This document shows positions 1-6,893 of a stretch of DNA of 8,971 nucleotides, piece by piece. Origin of the DNA: Flavobacteriales bacterium UBA1531 (lineage in GTDB: Bacteria > Bacteroidota > Bacteroidia > Flavobacteriales_D > Sanyastnellaceae); contig DCPZ01000077.1 in the NCBI GenBank assembly GCA_002323795.1, forward strand, positions 73,982 to 82,952, given 5' to 3'. Made by a program: the position numbers and the translations under genes. Position 1 is the stretch's first letter. Every line of letters begins with the position of its first letter. Below the pieces are notes generated by a model. The model made no database searches and was not told where the DNA came from. It saw nothing but the letters and a program-made list of their open reading frames with translations.

Positions 1-2754
1 CAAGCCTGTGAATTTGATTATTCTGGCTCTCAAGCCTCACGTTCGCTTCGAGAAGAAGGCATAGAGGTGATTTTGATCAATTCGAATCCCGCGACCATCA
101 TGACGGATCCGGTTACGGCCGATCACGTTTATCTCGAACCATTGGAGCCGGCTTCGATTGAACGAATCCTGAAGCAGCACAACATTGACTCCGTGTTGCC
201 CACAATGGGAGGACAGACCGCGCTAAACCTGTGCATACAGTGTGATGAAATGGGGCTGTGGGAAGAGTATGGAGTGAGAATGATTGGGGTGGACATCAAC
301 GCCATCGAAATCACTGAAAACCGAGAACGATTCCGTGGTTTGATGGAAGAATTAGGCATTGCAATGGCTCCTCAAGCCACCGCTAAAAGCTTTTTGGAAG
401 GCAAGGAGGCAGCGCAAAAATTCGGATTCCCGTTATGCATTCGCGCGAGTTATACCCTAGGAGGAGCAGGAGCGAGCATCATTTATGATCCAGAAAAATT
501 TGACGAAGCACTCACCCGGGGTCTCCACCTGAGTCCCATCCACGAGGTGATGATCGACAAGGCGGTGATGGGATGGAAAGAATATGAACTGGAGTTGCTG
601 CGGGATTCAAACGACAATGTAACCATCATCTGCTCCATCGAGAACTTTGATCCGATGGGCATCCATACGGGAGACAGCATTACTGTCGCTCCGGCCATGA
701 CATTGAGTGATACGACGTTTCAACGCATGCGGGACATGGCGATTCGCATGATGCGCGAGATTGGTGATTTCGCAGGTGGATGCAACGTTCAGTTTGCCGT
801 ATCAAATGACGAGAAGGAGGATATCATAGCGATTGAGATCAATCCACGTGTGAGCCGTTCCTCTGCTTTAGCGTCCAAAGCAACCGGTTACCCCATCGCA
901 AAAATTGCAGCGAAGCTTGCAATTGGTTATCACCTGGATGAGCTAGCCAATCCAATCACTGGAACGACCAGTGCCATGTTCGAACCCACCATGGACTATG
1001 TGGTGGTGAAGGTGCCACGCTGGAATTTTGACAAGTTCAAAGGAGCAAATCGCGAACTGGGTTTACAGATGAAATCTGTGGGAGAGGTGATGGCCATTGG
1101 CCGCTCTTTTCAAGAAGCGTTGCAAAAAGCCGCGCAGTCTTTAGAGATTGGCAGAAATGGATTGGGATGTGATGGTCGGGAGTTGCGCGATCAAGATGCC
1201 ATCATGGATAGCCTGAGCCATGCAAGTTGGAATCGCCTCTTTCACCTCTACGATGCGATGAAATTGGGCATCCCAATTCGCAAGATTTATGACGTCACGA
1301 AGATTGATCCGTGGTTCTTGCGTCAAATCGAGGAGCTGGTCCAGTTCGAGGATGAGATTGGGCAATTTGATTTGAGTTCGATGCCCCGATCTCTCATGCT
1401 GGAGGCCAAGCAAAAAGGTTATGCGGACAGGCAAATCGCACACATGCTGGACTGCGTCGAGTCTGAAGTTCATGCGCATCGCCTATCCCAAGGAATCACG
1501 CGCACGTACAAGTTGGTGGACACGTGTGCTGCCGAATTTGAAGCGAAAACGCCATATTACTATTCTACTTTTGAGGACGAGAATGAGAGCATTCGAACTG
1601 ACCGAAAAAAAATTGTGGTCTTAGGGAGTGGTCCAAATCGCATTGGACAGGGAATTGAATTCGACTATTGTTGCGTTCATGGGGTTCTCGCAGCGAAGGA
1701 GTGTGGTTATGAAACCATCATGATCAACTGCAATCCGGAAACCGTTTCAACAGATTCGGACACGGCTGATAAATTGTATTTCGAGCCTGTGTTCTGGGAA
1801 CATATCTACGATATCATCTTGCATGAGAAGCCCGAAGGTGTGATTGTACAATTCGGTGGGCAGACAGCATTGAAGCTTGCAGAAAAACTCGAGCGATTTG
1901 GCATTCCAATCGTAGGCACGAGTTATCGCGCATTGGACTTGGCAGAGGACAGAGGTTCATTTTCGACGCTCTTGCGAGATCAAGAAGTGCCTTATCCTGA
2001 ATTTGGAGTTGTAGAAACGGCGGATGAGGCCAATGCACTGAGCAAGACACTGGGATTTCCCCTGCTTGTAAGACCGAGCTACGTCCTTGGTGGACAACGC
2101 ATGAAGATTGTAATCAACGAGGATGAACTTGAACGGCATGTCATTGATATTTTTCGGGACATGCCTGACAACAAAGTTCTGCTTGATCATTACTTGGATG
2201 GTGCGATAGAATGTGAGGCGGATGCCATTTGTGACGGCGATGAGGTTCGAATCATCGGGATTATGCAGCACATCGAACCAGCTGGAATCCACAGTGGAGA
2301 TAGTTATGCTGTGTTGCCTCCATACAACTTGGGGGATTTGATCATTTCTCAGATCGAGGAGTACACCAAGCGCATTGCTCTTGCTCTCGAGACTGTGGGA
2401 CTCATCAACATTCAGTTCGCGGTCAAAGACGACAAAGTTTACATCATCGAAGCAAACCCTCGTGCTTCAAGGACGGTTCCTTTCATTGCAAAAGCATACG
2501 GTCAGCCATACGTGAACCATGCTGCTAAGGTCATGATGGGCAAGGCCAAGTTGAAGGACATACCATACAATCCCCAACTCAAAGGTTATGCGGTAAAGAT
2601 TCCGGTTTTTTCTTATGAAAAATTTCCAGAGGTCAACAAGGAGTTGGGCCCAGAGATGAAGTCCACAGGGGAGGGAATTCGATTCATCCCCGATTTGCGC
2701 GATCCTTTTTTCCGCAAGGTGTACAGCGAGCGAAACTTATACTTGAGCAAGTGA
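1..2754 (+). CDS. carB: Carbamoyl-phosphate synthase large subunit (5' partial, lacks MGS-like regulatory domain)
   Basis: Makes carbamoyl phosphate from bicarbonate, two ATP and the ammonia released by CarA, feeding cytosolic pyrimidine and arginine synthesis. The frame is open from base 1 and its first codons read QACEFDYSGSQ, which matches E. coli CarB from about residue 22. The GTG at 67 is therefore internal, and about 21 residues lie outside the window. Numbering from the first codon, the first ATP-grasp half has MGGQTALNL, RASYTLGG (R148, like E. coli R169) and EINPRVSRSSA (E279/N281, like the metal ligands E299/N301). After a helical linker, the second half starts near residue 536 with KKIVVLGSGPNRIGQG. 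It carries QFGGQTALKL, RPSYVLGG (R691) and EANPRASR (E817/N819). The protein stops after RNLYLSK at 917, about where the E. coli synthetase core ends. The roughly 140-residue MGS-like domain that binds UMP and ornithine in E. coli is absent. I believe similarly short CarBs occur in Flavobacteriia. Identification is secure. Confidence 0.97.
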   Translation, partial: QACEFDYSGSQASRSLREEGIEVILINSNPATIMTDPVTADHVYLEPLEPASIERILKQHNIDSVLPTMGGQTALNLCIQCDEMGLWEEYGVRMIGVDINAIEITENRERFRGLMEELGIAMAPQATAKSFLEGKEAAQKFGFPLCIRASYTLGGAGASIIYDPEKFDEALTRGLHLSPIHEVMIDKAVMGWKEYELELLRDSNDNVTIICSIENFDPMGIHTGDSITVAPAMTLSDTTFQRMRDMAIRMMREIGDFAGGCNVQFAVSNDEKEDIIAIEINPRVSRSSALASKATGYPIAKIAAKLAIGYHLDELANPITGTTSAMFEPTMDYVVVKVPRWNFDKFKGANRELGLQMKSVGEVMAIGRSFQEALQKAAQSLEIGRNGLGCDGRELRDQDAIMDSLSHASWNRLFHLYDAMKLGIPIRKIYDVTKIDPWFLRQIEELVQFEDEIGQFDLSSMPRSLMLEAKQKGYADRQIAHMLDCVESEVHAHRLSQGITRTYKLVDTCAAEFEAKTPYYYSTFEDENESIRTDRKKIVVLGSGPNRIGQGIEFDYCCVHGVLAAKECGYETIMINCNPETVSTDSDTADKLYFEPVFWEHIYDIILHEKPEGVIVQFGGQTALKLAEKLERFGIPIVGTSYRALDLAEDRGSFSTLLRDQEVPYPEFGVVETADEANALSKTLGFPLLVRPSYVLGGQRMKIVINEDELERHVIDIFRDMPDNKVLLDHYLDGAIECEADAICDGDEVRIIGIMQHIEPAGIHSGDSYAVLPPYNLGDLIISQIEEYTKRIALALETVGLINIQFAVKDDKVYIIEANPRASRTVPFIAKAYGQPYVNHAAKVMMGKAKLKDIPYNPQLKGYAVKIPVFSYEKFPEVNKELGPEMKSTGEGIRFIPDLRDPFFRKVYSERNLYLSK

Positions 2755-2755
2755 T

Positions 2756-2974
2756 ATGCTGGCCGGATTGATTCGAACATTGGGCACCATCATCATGGTG
2801 TGGTTTGTATTTCGCTGGTTGGATCGCATGTTTGGCGGTCGACGGCGGCGTTCGCGAAATCCTGATGCGAATCCAAACTCCGGTTCAAATGCAGGTGGGG
2901 CTTCCGCAAAAAAGGCTCCACCAAAAGACTCCAAACTGGGAGATTACATCGACTTTGAGGAGGTTGATGATTGA
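2756..2974 (+). CDS. DUF4834-type small membrane-anchored protein
   Basis: A 72-residue protein of unknown function. Residues 1-23 form one hydrophobic segment (LIRTLGTIIMVWFVFRWL). It is followed by a basic patch (R29-R32, R34), which by the positive-inside rule suggests a cytoplasmic C-terminus. A flexible Asn/Gly/Ser/Ala/Lys/Pro linker spans about 35-60, and the acidic tail LGDYIDFEEVDD covers 61-72. A hydrophobic N-terminus plus a G-D/E-Y-I/V-D-F/Y-E-E tail is the pattern I associate with the Bacteroidota family DUF4834; this is recognised by eye, not by a search. The ATG lies 1 bp after the carB TGA with no clear Shine-Dalgarno sequence, so translation is probably coupled to carB and the genes co-transcribed. 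I recall DUF4834 genes near yfhO-family genes in other Bacteroidota, as here, which may be the more meaningful link. An overlapping minus-strand frame looks like a shadow. Confidence 0.8.
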   Translation: MLAGLIRTLGTIIMVWFVFRWLDRMFGGRRRRSRNPDANPNSGSNAGGASAKKAPPKDSKLGDYIDFEEVDD

Positions 2975-3014
2975 GAAGTAACAGCCACATCAGCAACAAG
3001 TATTGCACGTGGTG

Positions 3015-3032
3015 GCGTGAAGTCATTCACGC
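3015..3032. other. Perfect 7-bp inverted repeat (hairpin) upstream of the yfhO-family gene
   Basis: The arms GCGTGAA and TTCACGC flank a GTCA loop, giving a perfect 7-bp stem. It lies 40 bp after the DUF4834 stop and 62 bp before the next ATG. An A7 run follows at 3039-3045 instead of the T-tract of a classical intrinsic terminator. On the opposite strand the T-run precedes the hairpin, which does not fit a terminator either. It could be a weak or factor-assisted terminator, an mRNA-end stabiliser, or an operator for a dimeric regulator. The dyad is seen directly; a function is only inferred. Confidence 0.4.
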
Positions 3033-3080
3033 GGCAGCAAAAAAAGGCGCATATATTCTTCGCTAAATTGCTCTGAATTC

Positions 3081-3085
3081 AAGGA
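3081..3085 (+). promoter_or_regulatory. AAGGA ribosome-binding-like site of the yfhO-family gene
   Basis: AAGGA sits 9 nt before the ATG at 3095 and supports that start. The ATG is directly followed by a basic stretch and the first membrane helix. Bacteroidota often initiate without a strong Shine-Dalgarno sequence, so its contribution is uncertain. A promoter could lie in 2975-3080. TAAATTG at 3064-3070 faintly resembles the Bacteroidota -7 box TAnnTTTG, but I see no matching -33 TTTG, so no promoter is called. Confidence 0.4.
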
Positions 3086-3094
3086 TACAATCGA

Positions 3095-5671
3095 ATGAAG
3101 GATCAAGTAATTTCATTTTTGAAGCGCAACGGACTGCATGGACTTAGCCTCCTTGTCTTTGCTTTGTTGAGCGCATCATTGTTGTCAAAATCGTACGATG
3201 GCTATTCAGTCCGCCAAGGGGATATCAAAAACTATTTGGGCATGAGTAAAGAGGCGAATGACCATCGGATTTTACACGGTGATGTACCCGCTTGGACTGG
3301 TGCGATGTTTTCGGGGATGCCAACCACCCACATCACACGGAAATATTCGTCTTGGCACATCCCTCATCGATTCGCGAGTATAGGGGTGAAAACGTTTCAG
3401 TCTTCTGGAGTGTTTTTCTTTTTCATGGCCATGGCATCAGCATACTTGCTAGCGATTGCTCTGGGTGCATCAGCGCCTATTGCACTGCTCTGTGGCATTG
3501 GTTTTGGGCTTTCTTCGTTTGAAGTTCTGTATTATTCCGCAGGCCATAATAGTAAGGTCAAGGCCATAGCTTACTTGCCAGGAATTATCGCAGGTGTGAT
3601 CTGGGTTTATCGGAAAAACTTGGGATTGGGTTTGGCCATTGCATCGTTATTTACCTCTTTGCATGTTTATTCGAATCACTACCAAATCACATATTATGCG
3701 TTGTTTATTTTGGTCGCGATTGGCATCGTAGAAACTATTGGTGTTTTCAAACGGACGCAAAATTGGAAGGCGGCGTTATTGCCGGGAGTAGCGCTCCTAA
3801 TTGCAGGCCTCATTGGCGTTCTTCCGAGTTTATCGGATGTCCTTGAAACCAAAGATTATGCGGAAGCGACCATTCGGGGCGAACAAATCCTTGCCGACGG
3901 CAATGTTTCCGAAGATTTGGCTAAAGGTGAGTCAGGATTGGATCGCAATTATATTTTAGAGTACAGCATGTCGGATGGCGAGTGGTGGTCCATCATGTGC
4001 GCAGATATCAAAGGAGGATCGAGTCCGATGTATTGGGGAGAGCAAAAGTTTTCAGGAGGTGCGCTTTATTTCGGAGCCATTCTGTGCGCATTGTTTTTCA
4101 TCTTTTTGATCGCAGGAAGGGATCGCCTAAAATGGCCTTTGGCGGCGGTGACAGTAATGGCGATACTGCTTTCGCGAAGAGACGGTGTCTTTTTGACAGA
4201 TTTCTTTTTGGATTACATTCCTTTCTTCAATCAGTTTCGAGACACGAAGATGATGCTGATTCTTGTTCAAGTTGCCGTGTCGATTGGAACAGCTCTGGCG
4301 CTGGTAGAGATGGGTAAGCTGATATCAAATGGAGGCGCAGAGCTAAAGAAGAGAAGAGTTTGGTGGATGGGTGGGCTTGGTTTTCTTTCATTGACATTTG
4401 CCTCATTCTATGTGCTGCCTGAGTTCTTTTTTGATTTTCAAACCTCAATCAAACAAGACGTTGCTGTCGAGCAGTTGGGTTATCCAGAAGCCTTGAGAAG
4501 GAGATTGGTTATCTTTCAGTCAGATGTTGCGCGAACGTTGGGCTTGATCGTTTTGACAGCAGGAATTGTCGCTGCAGCATTGTGGCAGAAAATCGCTATG
4601 CGTTGGGCGGTATTGCTTCTTGTGATGGCTACTGCGTTGGACTTGTGGAATGTTGATCAACGTTATTTCAATGACGACAAGGTCAACGGTGTTTACCGGA
4701 ATTGGGTCAAGTCATTTGATGCACGTTATCCGTTTGACCCAACGCCACAAATGGGAAAGGTGCTTGCGGCTGAGTTCAAGACTTCGAAGGAAATCAACAC
4801 CATGGCCGATCAGCTATACGCTGGTTACCTCGATGCCTCAGACCGAGCCAACTTTTCTTTGAATCGGCGGCAGAAGGAGAAATTGCAATTGATCTCGAAG
4901 TACGGTGCGATGCGCATGACTTCGCCATTTCGAATCTTCCAATGGGAGAATCCGTTCAATGACAGTTCCCTGTCCTACTTTTTTCAGTCCATTGGGGGGT
5001 ATCACGCGGCCAAGTTGCGCCGTTATCAGGATTTCATTGAACGCGTATTGAACCCGGAGCGTGATCGCTTCATCGCTCTTGCTCAGAATGGTCAATTGCA
5101 GGAGGGGCTTTCTCAAATGGTGGGACTTCGGATGCTCAATACACGTTACATTTTGTTCGATCAATTCGAAGATCCTGTCTCATTACCCGATGCTTCAGGA
5201 TTTGCATGGGTTGCCAAAGATTGGAAAACTGCGTTGAATGGTGATGAAGAAATTGCGATGACCGCTGCCTTAAAATCTGTAACTTCTGCGGTCATTCATG
5301 AGGAGTTCACGAGCGAGCTCAAAGGGCTTCTTCCGGGTGCCTCAGGCACTGTCCAGCTGTCCTCTTACCAGCCTGATTTACTAAAATACAGCACCAACTT
5401 GGATGCGGATGGATTGGTCATGTTTTCTGAGGTCTGGTACCGCAAATCATGGATAGCGACCATTGATGGAAATCCCGTGGAAACCATTCGGGCCAATTAT
5501 GTGTTAAGGGCCTTGAAGGTCCCGTCAGGAAGTCACGAAGTAGTATGGCGTTGCGATCAAACATCCTCGGAACTTCCGATGGTCGCTAATTTGTTCCTCC
5601 TCATGTTCATTTTGGGATCCTCATGGTTTGGGATTAAGAAATCCAAAGCGGGATTCATTGAGCAAGCTTAA
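3095..5671 (+). CDS. YfhO-family polytopic membrane protein (GT-C-like)
   Basis: An 858-residue inner-membrane protein. The N-terminal helix (about 14-31) is followed by a large outside loop with features conserved in Bacteroidota YfhO proteins as I know them: QGDI (D43), D56, a W67 region and MFSGMP (71-76). A run of helices follows from about 105 to 247, containing AGHNSK (149-154) and NHYQITYY (194-201). Next come a soluble loop with KGGSSPMYWG (306-315), more helices, and the short signature PFFNQFRD (376-383) between helices. A long periplasmic region follows and ends in a small beta-rich module around 755-820 (YQPDLLKY, FSEVWYRKSW, IDGNPVE, NYVLRALKVPSG). A last helix spans about 828-850. 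The family has a GT-C glycosyltransferase-like layout, and Bacillus YfhO is tied to glycosylation of lipoteichoic acid. The Bacteroidota substrate is unknown to me. A role in adding sugars from a lipid carrier to an envelope molecule is inferred. The acyltransferase gene starts 7 bp downstream, so the two are probably one transcript. Confidence 0.9.
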   Translation: MKDQVISFLKRNGLHGLSLLVFALLSASLLSKSYDGYSVRQGDIKNYLGMSKEANDHRILHGDVPAWTGAMFSGMPTTHITRKYSSWHIPHRFASIGVKTFQSSGVFFFFMAMASAYLLAIALGASAPIALLCGIGFGLSSFEVLYYSAGHNSKVKAIAYLPGIIAGVIWVYRKNLGLGLAIASLFTSLHVYSNHYQITYYALFILVAIGIVETIGVFKRTQNWKAALLPGVALLIAGLIGVLPSLSDVLETKDYAEATIRGEQILADGNVSEDLAKGESGLDRNYILEYSMSDGEWWSIMCADIKGGSSPMYWGEQKFSGGALYFGAILCALFFIFLIAGRDRLKWPLAAVTVMAILLSRRDGVFLTDFFLDYIPFFNQFRDTKMMLILVQVAVSIGTALALVEMGKLISNGGAELKKRRVWWMGGLGFLSLTFASFYVLPEFFFDFQTSIKQDVAVEQLGYPEALRRRLVIFQSDVARTLGLIVLTAGIVAAALWQKIAMRWAVLLLVMATALDLWNVDQRYFNDDKVNGVYRNWVKSFDARYPFDPTPQMGKVLAAEFKTSKEINTMADQLYAGYLDASDRANFSLNRRQKEKLQLISKYGAMRMTSPFRIFQWENPFNDSSLSYFFQSIGGYHAAKLRRYQDFIERVLNPERDRFIALAQNGQLQEGLSQMVGLRMLNTRYILFDQFEDPVSLPDASGFAWVAKDWKTALNGDEEIAMTAALKSVTSAVIHEEFTSELKGLLPGASGTVQLSSYQPDLLKYSTNLDADGLVMFSEVWYRKSWIATIDGNPVETIRANYVLRALKVPSGSHEVVWRCDQTSSELPMVANLFLLMFILGSSWFGIKKSKAGFIEQA

Positions 5672-5676
5672 GGAGG
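5671..5676 (+). promoter_or_regulatory. Strong Shine-Dalgarno AGGAGG at the yfhO/acyltransferase junction
   Basis: The sequence TAAGGAGGGAATG runs from the yfhO stop codon (TAA, 5669-5671) straight into the acyltransferase ATG (5679-5681). AGGAGG is a full match to the usual anti-Shine-Dalgarno core but lies only 2 nt before the ATG, shorter than the usual 5-9 nt. A ribosome terminating on yfhO would sit over this site, which suggests termination-reinitiation coupling. An in-frame TTG at 5628 would add 17 residues but has no comparable site, so ATG 5679 is preferred. Confidence 0.5.
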
Positions 5677-5678
5677 GA

Positions 5679-6893
5679 ATGGACCAAAATGTTAGCGTCC
5701 AGTGGCACTGGAATGAGCCAGGTAGTCACTCAGTTGATTGGCAGGCTTGGAATGCATTGATCACGGCTTCGAATAGTCCGTCCATCTTCTTGGATAGTCG
5801 AATGATGTTGAGCTTGATGAATTCTGAAGAGCGGAATTTGGCAGCAGTCACCTGGTACCAAGGCAAAGAATTGATTGGAATCGCAGTGGTAGAAGATGCT
5901 TTGGCAGAAAGCATAAATTTGGATGGCCACATTGCCGTTAAACGTTCGTGGTTTTCGTTCATTAGCCGTTGGGTGCATGGTTCAAAAGGTAGGTTCACAT
6001 TCCGCGTCCGCGTCATTGGCCCTGTTCTCGGAAGTGGTTTGCACAGCTATCGTTGGGCAGCGCACATATCCAAACTGGAACAGCGGCAGCTGCTAAGCGA
6101 GACCATTTTTACATCCCAAAGCAATACCGGAACAAAGATTCCGCGCGTAGCCATGCTCAAGGACCTGCCCATCCACTACAAGGGGCGGAGGAAGCCGTTG
6201 CATTCCGGGTGGGCTCCATTGGAATTTGATCCAGAAATGCTTCTACACATCGATTCAGATTGGTCTGATTTGTCGGACTATATGGCGCAGATGACGACGA
6301 AATCACGAACGAAAATTAAGCGTGTACTCAAGGTTTCAGCCGCCTTGAAAATTTCCAATTGGTCCGAACAAAAGGTGGTTGAAGAAGCGGACCAACTGAT
6401 CTTGCTTTATCAAAAGGTGTTCAATCGTTCGGGTTTTCGTCTGGGACAATTGCACGCCGATCAACTGCGTCAGTCGAAGCGGTTTTGGGGAGATAATTTC
6501 ATGGTAAAAGGTTATGAACTTGAAGGTCAGTTAGTTGGTTTCCAGTGTGCTTACATCGGATATGGTGAGGTAGAAGCCTTTTTTGTTGGTTTCGACCCGG
6601 AACTCGTAAAAAGCCATGCCATCTATCAGCGCATGCTCGTCGAGTTCATATCCACAGGCATCCATTGCCGCAGTGGCCGCGTCAACATGGGCCGAACAGC
6701 ACTCGACATCAAATCTTCAGTGGGCGCTCTGCCTCAGCGGTTGCAGTGTGACGTGCGGTTCAGAAACCCGATCTTTCACGCAGTTGTGAGCCGATACACG
6801 AAAGGGTTTGATCCCGCGGAGCAGGTTTTAAAGAAAGCTTGGAAGGTGGATGCTTACGCGAAAAGGAAGCATTCAGAAATCCATACCGCCTGA
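5679..6893 (+). CDS. GNAT / FemAB-like (BioF2-like) acyltransferase
   Basis: A 404-residue soluble protein with no signal peptide or membrane helix. It resembles the Bacteroidota proteins annotated 'GNAT family N-acetyltransferase' with the BioF2/FemAB-like acetyltransferase fold. Numbered from ATG 5679, the second half carries the basic motif YMAQMTTKSRTKIKRVLK (from Y201), typical of this group. A GNAT-like strand core follows (GYELEGQLVGFQCAYIG, then VEAFFVGFDP). The signature NMGRTALDIKSSVGA (336-350) is close to the 'GRTA-x-EIKS-x-VGA' pattern I know from these proteins. The N-terminal half (about 1-190) looks like a diverged second GNAT-like domain, as in FemAB double-domain proteins. 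These enzymes transfer acyl or aminoacyl groups; this one's substrate cannot be read from sequence. Its position directly after yfhO suggests work on the same envelope precursor. An upstream TTG start at 5628 is possible but less likely. The last 21 bp overlap the opposing receptor gene. Confidence 0.82.
   Translation: MDQNVSVQWHWNEPGSHSVDWQAWNALITASNSPSIFLDSRMMLSLMNSEERNLAAVTWYQGKELIGIAVVEDALAESINLDGHIAVKRSWFSFISRWVHGSKGRFTFRVRVIGPVLGSGLHSYRWAAHISKLEQRQLLSETIFTSQSNTGTKIPRVAMLKDLPIHYKGRRKPLHSGWAPLEFDPEMLLHIDSDWSDLSDYMAQMTTKSRTKIKRVLKVSAALKISNWSEQKVVEEADQLILLYQKVFNRSGFRLGQLHADQLRQSKRFWGDNFMVKGYELEGQLVGFQCAYIGYGEVEAFFVGFDPELVKSHAIYQRMLVEFISTGIHCRSGRVNMGRTALDIKSSVGALPQRLQCDVRFRNPIFHAVVSRYTKGFDPAEQVLKKAWKVDAYAKRKHSEIHTA
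6873..6893. other. Codon-aligned 21-bp convergent gene overlap
   Basis: The acyltransferase (plus) and the receptor (minus) share their last seven codons. Plus strand: TCA GAA ATC CAT ACC GCC TGA (SEIHTA-stop). Minus strand: TCA GGC GGT ATG GAT TTC TGA (SGGMDF-stop). Codon boundaries coincide, and each stop is the complement of the other gene's serine codon. There is no intergenic space for a terminator, and I see no strong GC hairpin with a T-tract within roughly 50 bp on either side. The two mRNAs are therefore expected to be antisense at their 3' ends. Confidence 0.85.

Noticed and set aside
67..69. GTG at 67 as the carB start codon
   Set aside because: In-frame codons from base 1 encode QACEFDYSGSQASRSLREEG, the conserved CarB N-terminal region, so the gene begins outside the window.
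1141..2292. Minus-strand open frames of about 78-112 codons inside carB
   Set aside because: They lie opposite highly conserved CarB sequence, and their translations resemble no known protein.
2737..3026. Overlapping minus-strand frames opposite the DUF4834 gene
   Set aside because: Low-complexity translations and no start signals; the plus-strand frame matches a known family pattern and has operon-like spacing.
3015..3045. Intrinsic terminator after DUF4834
   Set aside because: The hairpin is genuine, but an A-run rather than a T-run follows it on the transcribed strand, so a terminator call is not supported.
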